Source: Dermatophagoides farinae
Lineage: Eukaryota; Arthropoda; Arachnida; Sarcoptiformes; Pyroglyphidae
Reading direction: 5' to 3'
DNA length: 64,000 bases
NCBI RefSeq assembly: GCF_024713945.1
Contig: NC_134684.1
Span: 102,001 to 166,000 of the forward strand
The notes under the pieces were generated by a model. That model ran no database searches. It saw only the letters and a list, made by a program, of their open reading frames with translations, and was not told the DNA's origin. Position 1 is the stretch's first letter, and every line of letters begins with the position of its first letter. The translations under genes and the position numbers were made by a program. Positions 9,820 to 20,923 of the stretch are shown here, piece by piece.

Positions 9820-12694
9820 CTAGAATATTGTCCTTTTTTTCTTTTGTTTCTGCATGTGTTTGAAGGCGTCATTCCAACACGAATATATTCGAATTGAATG
9901 GTTGTCGGCGGTGATGGTGGTGTTTGTGTGTGAAATTGAGCGAACAAGATGAAATAAGAGAACTACAACACAACAACACAACAACACAAAACAAAATACA
10001 TAAAAAATAATCAACAAAACAATCAACACAAGAGATCCAATATGATGATGATAAACAAGAGTCTATAATTATAGCCCAATAATAAGAAGTGGCTTTTGCT
10101 TTTTATGTTTTCGTCGTTGATTTTGCAATTCCCATTTCTTTTGTATTGGCAATTGTACTTTTCTCTTTTCCTTTTTCATACAAATCTCATTTATTGTTAT
10201 TGTGCACAGTGTACTCGGGGGTTATTGGTTCCAAACGATGTTGATGCTAATGATTTACAACAACAATAACGGTTGATGATGATAATGGGTGTAATTCGTG
10301 GTGATAGTGATGATGATGATGGTTGGTTGGTTGGTTGTGGGCTGGCTTATTGATTCAAAAAGGCAGATTTTTTCTTTGGTTCTTGACGATGATGATGATG
10401 TTTTTTTTTGTCGAGAGTACCGAATTGATGTGACAAAAAGCCTGTAAGTTAGTGAAGCATAATAATAATAAGAATAAGAATAAGAATCGTATAAAACAAG
10501 ACAAGAACATTGACAGATGACATGGAAAAATCTATCAATTTCTACAGCAGACAAGACTAATCTGACAGAATTCTCTGTTCAAATGTTCGAATCGATTATG
10601 ATGAGAAGAAATATTTTCAATTTCAAAAACACTGCACAAAATGGTCAGAGATTCGAATCAATTCGGCCTGCCATCATATGTTCAATAATCGATTATTATC
10701 ATTTTTTGGCATTCATTTCGGAAATTCCCAGATTAAATAATACACATTTTTTTCTCTCGCTCTCTCGATTATCATTCACATATCAACCATCATCACTCGG
10801 TGGTTAACAATCACTCACTTTTCATATATCGATTTCTTTTTTTCACAATTTGTTGTTGATGTGTTTTAGTTGCTATCATCACATCATTTTAATCATCAAC
10901 AGATTCGGTGAACGCTTCAAATGATAAAAATAACTGTAAACTATCAACAACAACAACATAAACTATGTTAACCCATCACTTGCATTAATTAATTGAATAA
11001 ATTTCACATACCTCTAATAATAATTTTGATATTTGACCAATCAATCAATTTTCGAGAAATTCACCAAAACAACAAAAAAACGTAGAAACAAATCTCAAAC
11101 AAGTCAATGAGAAAACACTCAATTTCATCAATGACAACAATATATCTATTACCATCAAACCATAAACAAAATCACATTTGAGTAAAGAAACTAGAAACCT
11201 CAAAAAAGTAAATCATTTGATGATGAGCATGATGATATGAAACCAAAACTGAGAGCTTATGATCCATACATGGTGATCAATCCAGTTTTGATAGTGATGA
11301 TGAGTTTGGAAATTGGCAAAAAAATTCCGAATTGAAACCAAGAAATGTATGTCTATCAGAAGTGTCGACGACTCAAAATGTCTGTGAGTATGTGTTCCTC
11401 ATTCTTTTGGTTGTTTGTTGTTGGTTCAGCTGAATTTTTGTGCATGCGAGAATCCAGTGCCTGCCAGCCAGCCAACTAACCGACCAGCAAACAATAATCT
11501 CATGCCAGACACCAAAGAAATGAAATGGGCAGAGACCCGGATAAATTCTATAAGAGGTTCAAATGGCAATGAAAGTGAAAGTTTGTTGGTGTCTGGGCAT
11601 CAAGAATGCTAGCAGCATTATAATTATGGAACATACGGAATAATGGGATAAATAAAAAAAGGGATGCGGCAACTTACTTTTTTTTGGCTTAGGAATCTTT
11701 TCATTGAATCGTTGATGATGAATAAGAATCACAATTCATTCAGGACTCTGGAATTATTATTAACTCCGAATGGACACTGATGGAGGAGTTGAGCTTGACC
11801 GATCCATTGGGCGAACTCTTACCATCGTTAAAAAATGTGAAACGAATATTGTCCGTATGGCAGACAATTTATGCAAAAACATCAAAAAAAAAAAATATTG
11901 AGGAATCCTAAATTAAACAAACAAACACATGCGTGTTCTATGCAGAATCGATTTTTCTCGTTTGTTTGTTCGTCCTGTTCACTGATGCTGTAACTATATG
12001 AGTTGGTTGCATTCATTTAATTTTTTTATGGATGATGATGTCGTTGACTTGTGTTTATTTATTGTGGTTGATAACGACAATCATAATGAATCAAAATGGA
12101 TCAAATAAAAATGGGCGAGGCACGAATATATTTAACAATCATTTGCTATACTTATATATAGTGGGTTGTCCGAAATTGTTGGCGCCAATGACGAATATTT
12201 CGTTTTTTTTTGTGTTGTGTGTGTGTGTGTGTGTGACTATTTACATTCCACGGATAATCATTTGGTTTCAAAAAAATTTAATAATTTCTTTATTGTTGTT
12301 GGTCCAGAATTTCATTGATGAAATAGAAAGCAATCTTTATTAAATCACTATATCTGTATTCGATGATTTGTGAAATATGTTTGTGTTGCTTTCACTAACG
12401 TTGGGCTGAATAGGAGTATTGCTTGTGATTTGTGATGAGTCAGTGTTGTGTGCGTAGAGAAAAAACATTCTCTGGACGATTGGAGATGGCCATTTTATGC
12501 AGATAATTGCTCAATCTCACGAAATGGCAATTTCATTCATTCATTCATCATTTCTTCTATAGCGAAATTTATCGAAATTTCACACCCATAAATCTCGTTA
12601 TTTATAAATTAAATTAAATCAAATTAAAATTGCAAGATTGGAAGTAAAAAATTTAAAAGCCAAATTTGCAAACAATGTATGTTGTAAATAGTAA
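9820..12694. other. Non-coding 2.9 kb between RASA1 and the hemopexin-like gene
   Basis: This contains RASA1 upstream sequence and the upstream region of the 12695 gene. It holds ATC/GAT and GGTT simple repeats (for example near 10300-10330) and a GT run near 12217-12233. The only less repetitive stretch is about 11440-11900, which carries a 43-codon ORF at 11770-11901 (see findings). No gene is supported. Confidence 0.5.
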
Positions 12695-13753
12695 ATGTTG
12701 TTAGCCGCGTTGATCATGATGGTCACAATTTTTTCGTTTGCATCGTTGAACGAACCGGAGAACAACAAGAATCACTATGTTTGCTGGCAAAATCGTGTAG
12801 ATTTCATTGTCCAATTTGAGAATGGACGGATATTTGCTTTTCGTCATGATAAACTATGGCCTCTAAAAATCTATGAAAATTATCTCTATTCATCGATGAT
12901 TCCATATTCATTGCAGGCAATATTTCCTGGTTTACCAAACGACATACCGATGGCATTTACGATGCCCTTAATTGATGATCGAATGCATGATCATCTGTTT
13001 GCCATACCCGGTTTGACAATGTTTGTGGATCCGCCCAAATATTACCTATACCATAATTGGAAATGGAATCTTACCGATACGATGCAATATTGGGAAACCG
13101 GACCATTCATGGATAATCGTTTTACGGCAACAATGCATAATGCGAGTTTGTTACTAATCGCTAAAAATGGAGTCATTCCAGATGGAATCAAAAAAGTCAT
13201 CGGTGGTCAGGTATTTCTATTCGATTCGGATCGATTTCCCGAATGGGTTGGTGTATTCGAAATTGCCAACAAATACAAACAAGGTTTGGATTGGCTACGA
13301 CTTAGCCAACTGATACCTATCAATCCTGGTTACCATCATTCACGATCTAATTACCTGGCCATATTTGATTATGGACCAACTAATGGTCACTATTATTGTA
13401 TCACACAGATCGATAATGATCAATGTTTGAATGACAAATGCCATCTTCGTCCATTATCCAGTGTAATTCAATGTCCAGACCGAATTGATCGGCTGAAATC
13501 AAAAGATTCATTATACAGATTATGGCATTTGAGTGGTGGTTGGCCCTTACCAATCATTATAATCGTATCTTCTGGTCTAGCAATGGCTATGTTAATTTTC
13601 AACCTTATCCAATTGATCAATTCTGTTTATCTTGTCCTAACAATGACACGGTTCGGTACTACTTGGGTGAAATGTCAACCATCAACAACAAAATTATCAT
13701 TAACATCACTATCTTCAAGCATTAATGAGGGATATTCAAGTATCTTTGGATGA
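12695..13753 (+). CDS. Unrecognised single-pass membrane protein with hemopexin-like stretch
   Basis: One uninterrupted frame of 352 residues from ATG 12695. It begins with a hydrophobic signal peptide (about 1-18) and has one transmembrane segment near 283-308 ('PIIIIVSSGLAMAMLIFNLI'), predicting a type I protein with an extracellular domain of about 260 residues and a short tail. The ectodomain has Cys residues, several N-glycosylation sequons (NLT, NAS) and a segment, 'FENGRIFAFRHDKLW' followed about 25 residues later by 'LQAIFPGLPNDIPMAF', that resembles one hemopexin blade (aromatic strand, then I-FPGLP-DI-AAF). The hemopexin link is inference from pattern only; I do not recognise the family. 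The TGA stop is followed at once by AATAAA (13753-13758). The gene converges with HADHA, with 175 bp between stops. It could be partial if further exons exist upstream. Confidence 0.8.
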   Translation: MLLAALIMMVTIFSFASLNEPENNKNHYVCWQNRVDFIVQFENGRIFAFRHDKLWPLKIYENYLYSSMIPYSLQAIFPGLPNDIPMAFTMPLIDDRMHDHLFAIPGLTMFVDPPKYYLYHNWKWNLTDTMQYWETGPFMDNRFTATMHNASLLLIAKNGVIPDGIKKVIGGQVFLFDSDRFPEWVGVFEIANKYKQGLDWLRLSQLIPINPGYHHSRSNYLAIFDYGPTNGHYYCITQIDNDQCLNDKCHLRPLSSVIQCPDRIDRLKSKDSLYRLWHLSGGWPLPIIIIVSSGLAMAMLIFNLIQLINSVYLVLTMTRFGTTWVKCQPSTTKLSLTSLSSSINEGYSSIFG

Positions 13754-13758
13754 AATAA
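13753..13758 (+). terminator. Poly(A) signal overlapping the stop codon of the 12695 gene
   Basis: AATAAA begins on the last base of the TGA stop codon, implying a very short 3' UTR if it is used. Confidence 0.45.
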
Positions 13759-13928
13759 ACATGAACATATATCATCATATAATATAATTTAATAAGTGTT
13801 TTGTTTAGAAAAAAAAAATTGAACCTCATCTCAAACAACATATCATTTGCTAATCTTTCATGCCATGCCAACAAAACATCGATGACAAAAGGCCGCTATC
13901 ATCATTTTCTGGTTAGATTCTTCACTGA

Positions 13929-16900
13929 TTAGACATTAGGCTTATGAAATTTGGTGCCATTCTTGGCATGATCCAACAACATTTGACATGGTTTATATTG
14001 TGGGCCATAAATTTCAGTAAAACGATGTCCAACATCAACAACCCGTTGTGCGCCGTACGTATCTGTGAAACGGAACGGTCCACCATGGAATGGTGGGAAA
14101 CCTAAACCGAATACGGCACCAATATCACCTTCAAGCTAATGTTGATAAATGAGAACAATTAATTAATTAATTGATAATTGATATTATTATTGCAACCCAG
14201 AGATGACCCACACACATACCGGATTATCAAGAATGCCATCTTGAAGACACATGATGGCTTCATTAGTGAAACGGAAAGCCAAACGCTGTTGATAATCGTC
14301 TGGTGTACATCTGTGTGAATAATTCAAATGAAAATAGAAATAGTAGATTGATAGATTGATGATTGATTAATCATTTCGATTCATGTGGTTTTCACATACT
14401 TTAATTTCGGTTCAACACTGTATTTTTTAATCACTTCCAATGCTCCTGGATTCATTTCACGGCCTTTTCCTTTACTTTTCTTGTCATTACTATAGATAAA
14501 CAATCCTTTGCCTGCTTTACGGCCCAAGAAACCTTTGGCAACCAATTCCTGGATCAAACGAACATCACCGCCAGTCATACGTTCATGATAAACTGAGGAT
14601 AAATATGAAGCAACATGAGCGCCAACATCAATACCGACTTCATCGGTTAATGTCGCACCACCGATTGGGAAACCAAAATTGGTGGTGATTTCATCCAATT
14701 CTTTAGGCGATACACCTTCTTGCAGCAACAACAGAAATTCAGACATGACTGGACCCAAACATCGTACGGTGTAAAATCCAGGACAATCTTTCACAGTGAT
14801 GACAACTTTTTTCTGTCTCAAACCCAAATCAATGGCTTTGGCTACAGTTTCTTTTGAAGTCTTATCGGTTGTAATCACTTCCAATAGTTGCATTTTGTCG
14901 ACAGGTGAAAAATAATGCATACCGATCACTTGTTCTGGTCGTTTACTTCCTTTGGCAATATCTGTGATAGGAAGTGCCGATGTATTCGATGCAAATACAC
15001 AATCATCACGGGTGACCGCTTCGACTTCTTGGATGACTTTGTGTTTGACCTTTAAATCTTCGAATACAGCTTCAATGACCAGATCTGCTTGTTTGAATCG
15101 ACCATAATCCAATGTAGGAACCAAGTTAGACATCCATAGGTCACGTGTAAGCAAATCGATTTGTTTGCGTTTGTATTTAGTTTCCCATGCTTGCATAATT
15201 TGTTGCTGGCCACGAAGTAAACCTTGTTCAGATGTATCTTTCAATATCGTAGTGATTCCTTTATCAGCGGTAACTTGAGCAATGCCAGCACCCATCAGAC
15301 CTGCACCCAAAACGGCCACCGTGTTGGCTGGTTTTTGTGGTGCACCAAAACGATTCTTTTTACATAATGTTTGACCAAAAAACAATCCAATCAATGCCTT
15401 ATTGTGTGTGGTTTGTGTAAGCTCAGCAAAACATTTTGCTTCGAATCGTAGCCCATCATCTAATGGTTTCGTCAAAGCTGCATCAACACAATCGATTATT
15501 TTCAATGGTGCCGGATAAAGGCCTTTTGTCTGTTTGTTAACCATATCACGAGCTTTGCCCAACACTTTATCACGAAGATAACCGATTTTCATTGCCTCAC
15601 GGAATAGACCTATGGAACGAATAAATTTTCAACGATTGATGGCCAAACAAAATAAAAACTTACGTTCTTGTAATGGTCTTTTACGTTCAATTTTCATCTC
15701 TTTATTTGCTAATTGACGACATACTCCAATGGCAACTTCTTCCAGATATTCTAATGTACGTTTCTCCGGTCGCTCAACACCGGGACCCAGAGGATCGACC
15801 AACATATCGATCAAACCTTGTGATTTGGCTTTTTTCGGTTTAATGTTTTTAGCCATTAACATCATTTGTAGTGCATCAGGAATGTTGATCAATCGTGGTA
15901 CACGTTGTGTTCCGCCACCACCGGGCAACAAGCCCAACAAAACTTCGGGCAATGAAAACACAGTTTTATTGCTATTAACAGCGATACGATAGTGACAGGC
16001 AAGTGCCAATTCTAATCCACCGCCCATACAAGTTCCTTGAATGGCCGCTACAATAGGTATTGGACTTTGTTCTAATTGATTAAAAAATTCATGTCCTTTA
16101 CGCACAAGTTCTTCAGCTTCGGCTTGGGATTTAACTTTTTCCAACATTTTGATATCAGCGCCAGCAACAAAACAATCAGTCTTGGCAGACATCAATACAA
16201 CACCTTTGGTCGCTATTCCACCACGGAATATTTCATCAAATAATTTGACAGCATCGTTCATCAAACCTTCACCAAGACTATTGACTTTGGAATTTGGTTC
16301 ATCCAAACGTACGATAAGAATTCCATCATCGGTCATGGAATAATTTAGGTAATCCAATTCTAATAGTAAAATAACATGGAAAATTATTCATTAGTTCAAC
16401 TGAACTGAACCAAACAATTATCTATATTATCATTCATATGATGCAAAACAAATGTCAATTGATTAGATTTTGATGGCAAAAGAAAACTGAACTGAGAAAA
16501 AAAATCGATGATAAGATGTCTATAAACTTATTGCTTTTTAACAGTAATATGTCGCGCATGCTTTCATTATTATTGTATGCGTGTATCATTCACTTTCTTC
16601 TCATGTCATTGGACACAGGTGTACCCAAGAGATTATTATATTTCTGGTTGATATTTTTTTTTTATAAATAAAACAACCAAAAACAAACTACATGAACTCA
16701 ATTTTGCTCCAAAAAATGGGATATTATTGCTACATTAGCATAAAAACAATTGTAACGGTGACTCACTTGTGACCGTGGACAATGATCGACCAATTTGTAC
16801 ATTGTCAGCTTGTTGTATCCTCTGGAAAATCGGCGACAATGTGGTTGATGATGGTGTGATGATTCGATTATGTATGGATCGATTTGAAATTGATGTCTGT

Positions 16901-16980
16901 TGTTGTTGTTGCAACAAGATCGATAATGACCGGCGACCCAATGATCGTCCTAATGGTCGTTGTAAATGATGGATTAACAT
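13929..16980 (-). CDS. HADHA: Mitochondrial trifunctional protein alpha subunit (enoyl-CoA hydratase / 3-hydroxyacyl-CoA dehydrogenase)
   Basis: Five exons on the minus strand: 16980-16767, 16359-15664, 15609-14400, 14310-14220, 14135-13929. All are GT...AG and in frame, giving 805 residues (human 763). With the beta thiolase subunit this enzyme carries out hydration and NAD-dependent oxidation of long-chain acyl-CoAs in mitochondrial beta-oxidation. The first 70 residues are Arg/Ser/Gln-rich without acidic residues at the start, a mitochondrial presequence. The crotonase domain shows the oxyanion segment '[11 protein letters not shown]' and catalytic Glu candidates near 187 and 210 ('LPEVLLG'). 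The dehydrogenase shows '[11 protein letters not shown]' (about 405) and '[12 protein letters not shown]' with catalytic His near 535. The C-terminus '[12 protein letters not shown]' fits the family. It is complete. The first intron (about 400 bp) separates presequence from enzyme. Confidence 0.97.
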
Positions 16981-17508
16981 TTTTTTTTTGTATTTTTGTA
17001 TAGATTATTATTCTTTTGCTATATCCTAAATGAAAAGAATTAATAGTTAATAATGAATTAATGGCAATAGAAATTTTGTACTCTTTACATACACACACAA
17101 GACAAATTCATAAATAGAAAATTTTAGAATTGATTAGAATTGAATTTAATAAAAAGAGCAAGTATTGTATTCGGTGGCGGCCAATCGTGTATTAAAATGT
17201 AGAAAAGCGAACAAGTCTGGTACAATTGGCAGCTACTTCAATGCGTTTAAAAACGATGATGATGTGAAATAAAAACATACACACACGACCGAATCTTATC
17301 ATCATTTTATGCTGCTGCTAGGACTGCAATTCGATTTTCAGTTTATATAGTGAAAGTTGTATAAATGAACTTCTCGGCTGCTCGATTCATATGATGTAAA
17401 TTCGAATTTTACAAACAAAAAAAATTGAATTGAATTGAATTGAATTGAATTTATCGAAATAAAATTACCGTTCGCACATACGATTTTCATTTCGTTCGCA
17501 TTCGTAGA
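16981..17508. promoter_or_regulatory. Divergent intergenic region between HADHA and the 17509 gene
   Basis: This 528-bp interval lies between two divergent start codons and should contain both promoters. It has an AATTG pentanucleotide repeat at about 17423-17450 and a TATATA-like stretch near 17342 upstream of the right-hand gene. Promoter assignment is inference. Confidence 0.45.
17423..17450. repeat. AATTG pentanucleotide tandem repeat
   Basis: About five consecutive AATTG units sit 60 bp upstream of the ATG at 17509. Confidence 0.75.
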
Positions 17509-19350
17509 ATGTTGTTGTTCACTTTCATAGCCATACTTTTACAATCACTGAACACCATCACCGATGCTTATGATCTACATTTGGCCAATCTAGATTATGA
17601 ATTGAATTCATTCGAGAAATATGTTTATTATCAGCAAAAATTGAACATTATGATGATTGGTACAGTGCCACAAACACGTCGAAAACAGGAACAAATGTAT
17701 CGATTTTCAAGTGTTGGCAATCCGAACAACACTCATCATAAAGAAGACGAAATCGATACAATATTTATCGTAGATAATGGTAGAATGGTACATGAAATTC
17801 GTAATTGTTCATTCGATTCACGTGGCATAATTAAATATTTAAATTTGGATTCAAACGCAAATCAATCCGTGCCATTATCAGAGAAATGGCCAGCACTAAA
17901 TTCAATTTTAGATTCGGTGCAAAATTCTACCAATGAACGTACTGAAACGATGATATTTTCATTGACAACAAGTCTTGCTTATGAATCTGTAGAGTTTAAT
18001 TTCGAATATCAAGAACAAAGATTTCGTAGAGATGTTGAAAATAAAACACAAGATTCAAACTCAACAACAACAACAACAACGACAACGACAACAACAACAT
18101 CGACGACAACAAATCAAGAAATTATTTATGATGGTGATGATCAAGAACTAGGTGAATATTATGTTTGGGTGTTTGCATTCTATCATAACCATTGTCAGGT
18201 TCATCTATATCGTGCATACAACATCCTGGCTATCGATGGTTATAATCAAGTACATACGATGACTTTATCCGGTAGCGATGATGATAATAATGAGTATCAA
18301 AATGATCGAATAAGGTTGGCAGCAACATCTGATTCAAATTTAACCATTCTTTTTGAGCAATCATATCAGGAACAATTAGAATCATTACGTGCACGTTTAG
18401 TCACACTAAATCAATTGAACAATAATGCCGAACAAATTGTTAATGGAGAATTTTTTGTAAATCCAAAAATCGAAAACAATACCGTGACTAACGAGACTGG
18501 TGATGATATTGAACAGCAACAGCAACCAACCGAAGGTAAATGGCAACGACAACCATCAGGTTTCATTTGCTATCGAAAATATGACCAAATTTTTCAAATA
18601 ATCGATGTGATGATCAATGAATGTCCTGGTGATATGCGTCCCATTGAATTGTTCATAATTCAATCATTTTTTCATGGCCAATTTCTCTACATTTTCGATC
18701 ATCAATATGTTTATATATTACGAAAACGACCACGATATCCGAACATTTTTCAATTGGAAGATATTCGTCGATATGGTCGTTATCCGATGATTTTTGAACA
18801 AGGATCACTTTTTTGTAAGTTTAAGTGTTTTTCAAATGTTTTCAATATTTACTAATAATATAACCATAACCATTGACCATTATTTCAATCCAAAGTCGAA
18901 ATAGTGGTCATCATTGATTCCATTCTAGCCATTATAATTGTTTTGGCCATTATAATTTCCATTATAATTTTTGCCATTTATCCACGTGAATTACAAGAAT
19001 TATTTTTGGAAATTGAAAATACCCGAAAAAGTCTTTATCCAGTTGCAGCAAAACGTTCTAAATACATGATGAGTACAGCATTGTTGTCAACATCGTCAAT
19101 TTTATCCAAATCCGCATCATCGTCATCGTCATCATCGTTATCGTTATCGAAAACATTCGAGGATGAAGAGAAACAACAAATGAATCAAAAATCAACAACA
19201 AAATCCAAAGCAAAAATCAAAACCAAAATAATGGTGGCAAAACGTAAATCGAAGACTACGAAATTCGATCGAAATAAAAAGACAATACTGAAAAAGAACT
19301 CAAAATCTCGAATGATGATGAAATGGAACATAAAAAAAATAAATAAATAA
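17509..19350 (+). CDS. Unrecognised type I membrane protein with furin-like site and basic cytoplasmic tail
   Basis: Two exons, 17509-18814 and 18896-19350, joined in phase 1 across an 81-bp intron (GTAAGT...CAAAG), give 586 residues. A signal peptide (about 1-20) is followed by a roughly 415-residue ectodomain with many N-glycosylation sequons (NNT, NQS, NST, NLT, NNT, NET), a dibasic RFRR site near residue 178 that a furin-type protease could cut, and a Thr-rich run encoded by an ACA/ACG repeat. One transmembrane helix follows just after the splice ('IIIVLAIIISIIIFAIY'), then a cytoplasmic tail of about 120 residues rich in Ser and later very Lys-rich. Segments such as 'GQFLYIFDHQYVYILRKRP' look like a beta-propeller strand pair, a weak parallel to the 12695 gene. 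I do not recognise the family. Divergent from HADHA. Confidence 0.8.
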
Positions 19351-19353
19351 ATA

Positions 19354-19381
19354 AAATTACAAATTACAAATTACAAATTAC
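19354..19381. repeat. Four tandem copies of a 7-bp unit (AAATTAC)
   Basis: Four perfect consecutive copies occur a few bases after the stop codon of the 17509 gene. Confidence 0.85.
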
Positions 19382-19495
19382 AAATGTTTACAAAAGTGGA
19401 ATTTTTTCTTCTTAATTTGATTATAATTCTAGTGACTAGTGATATAAAATAGTTGTGGAATGACCGTGTAGCCGATTGAATCGGGCCCCATATTC

Positions 19496-20923
19496 ATGCC
19501 TGTAATTCAATGTCATCTGTTATCGGTTTGTGTTGCCATTAGTTGGATCATCATCATATCGATTCAATCAGTCCATAATCGACCGATAATTCATAATTTC
19601 AATATTTCAATCCCATCATCAATGTTTGAACATGAAAATCAACTGGATATTACACTCGTAACAAAAACAAAAATAACAACAGCAACAACAACAACAACAA
19701 TCATGGTTAATAGCAACAACAAATCACCGATTAGATTGCCAGATGGTTCATCAAGATATAAATCATTAAGATCCAGAAAAAGTATCGTTTTTCATATCAA
19801 AATGATGGCTTTTTTTGTATTAATTTTCATATTGGGCGTTTCATTAGCTGCATTACTTGCTGCTGACAATGATTACGGTTATAATTGGGTTTATGGCGAT
19901 GATGATTCAGCTAGTTATGGCGGAGTAACCGTAGGTGGTGCGGGTGAAGATTATGAACAACAATGGGAAGGACAACAACAACAAATGAAACCAAACCAAT
20001 ATGATGATGAAACAGGCGAATGGATCGAGACAACACCACCGAAGAAAAAGAAAAAAAAGGCCAAGAAAAAGAAAAAAGTTGCAAAAAAGAAAAAGAATAA
20101 AAAAAAGAAAAGTGAAAAATCACCCAAATTATCAGAGGATAAAATACAATTTCTTGCACAATTATATGATATATTCAAAAAAGTGAAACCACCTCCGTCA
20201 GCGCTACCAAAAGAATTGCCGCTCATTCAGCAACAGCAGCAGCAATTGCCACCATTACAGAACATTCAAAATACGATACGTTCAGATTATCGTTGGGATC
20301 CAAATACTCATCAACAGATGATGCTAATGAATGCTTATCAGCAGCAGCAAGCATTAGCACCGCAAATGAAACAAGTGGATGATCAACAAACACAAATTAT
20401 CAATATTCAATTGCCGATCAAAAATGTTGTACGCCATCGTCGTCGTGAACAAAGACGAATGATTCCTAGACGTGAAGATCAACTTTCATCACAATTGATC
20501 CAGGCACCTGGAGTAGCAACGAAAATATGTGAAAAAATTCATCCAATAATTCGTGATAATCTAAATGGAATCAATTATCGTGAACAACGACCACGATCAC
20601 CACCAAGAAACGGATCGATCGTACTACGACAAAGGAATCCAATATCACCATTTCGATTAGGTGGTCATGGTGGTGGTGCAGGAGGAGGTAATGCCGTATG
20701 GTCACCATATCAAAGAGCATTCGATCCATGGTTTAGGCATCCCCAACAACAACAACAACAACGACAACGACAACAACAACGACAACAAAAATATCAACAA
20801 TCAAGATCCAATCGAAACGATAACAATAATAACGATGATAATGGTCGATATGCAGAGGAAGCATTGCAAGAATCTTATTTCAACATCTATTTCGATAATA
20901 ATAATAATAATAATAACGGGTAA
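19496..20923 (+). CDS. Unrecognised low-complexity secretory-pathway protein (Lys-block, Gln-rich)
   Basis: One open frame of 475 residues from ATG 19496. Two starts are plausible. The first gives an N-terminal hydrophobic stretch ('AISWIIIISIQSV'). A second, at in-frame ATG 19802 or 19805 (Met103/104), gives a textbook signal peptide ending 'LAALLA' before a Tyr/Gly/Asp-rich mature start; the upstream 100 codons could then be 5' UTR or leave the second hydrophobic stretch as a membrane anchor. The body has a block of about 35 mostly Lys residues (nt 20040-20120), Pro/Gln-rich segments, an Arg-rich patch, and a Gln/Arg then Asn-rich C-terminus. Composition suggests an extracellular or cuticle-type matrix protein, but this is inference. 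Same strand as the 17509 gene, 145 bp downstream. Confidence 0.65.
   Translation: MPVIQCHLLSVCVAISWIIIISIQSVHNRPIIHNFNISIPSSMFEHENQLDITLVTKTKITTATTTTTIMVNSNNKSPIRLPDGSSRYKSLRSRKSIVFHIKMMAFFVLIFILGVSLAALLAADNDYGYNWVYGDDDSASYGGVTVGGAGEDYEQQWEGQQQQMKPNQYDDETGEWIETTPPKKKKKKAKKKKKVAKKKKNKKKKSEKSPKLSEDKIQFLAQLYDIFKKVKPPPSALPKELPLIQQQQQQLPPLQNIQNTIRSDYRWDPNTHQQMMLMNAYQQQQALAPQMKQVDDQQTQIINIQLPIKNVVRHRRREQRRMIPRREDQLSSQLIQAPGVATKICEKIHPIIRDNLNGINYREQRPRSPPRNGSIVLRQRNPISPFRLGGHGGGAGGGNAVWSPYQRAFDPWFRHPQQQQQQRQRQQQRQQKYQQSRSNRNDNNNNDDNGRYAEEALQESYFNIYFDNNNNNNNG

Noticed and set aside
19911-20226. Phe/Ser-rich minus-strand frames
   Set aside because: They mirror the Lys-rich and Gln-rich repeats of the plus-strand 19496 gene.
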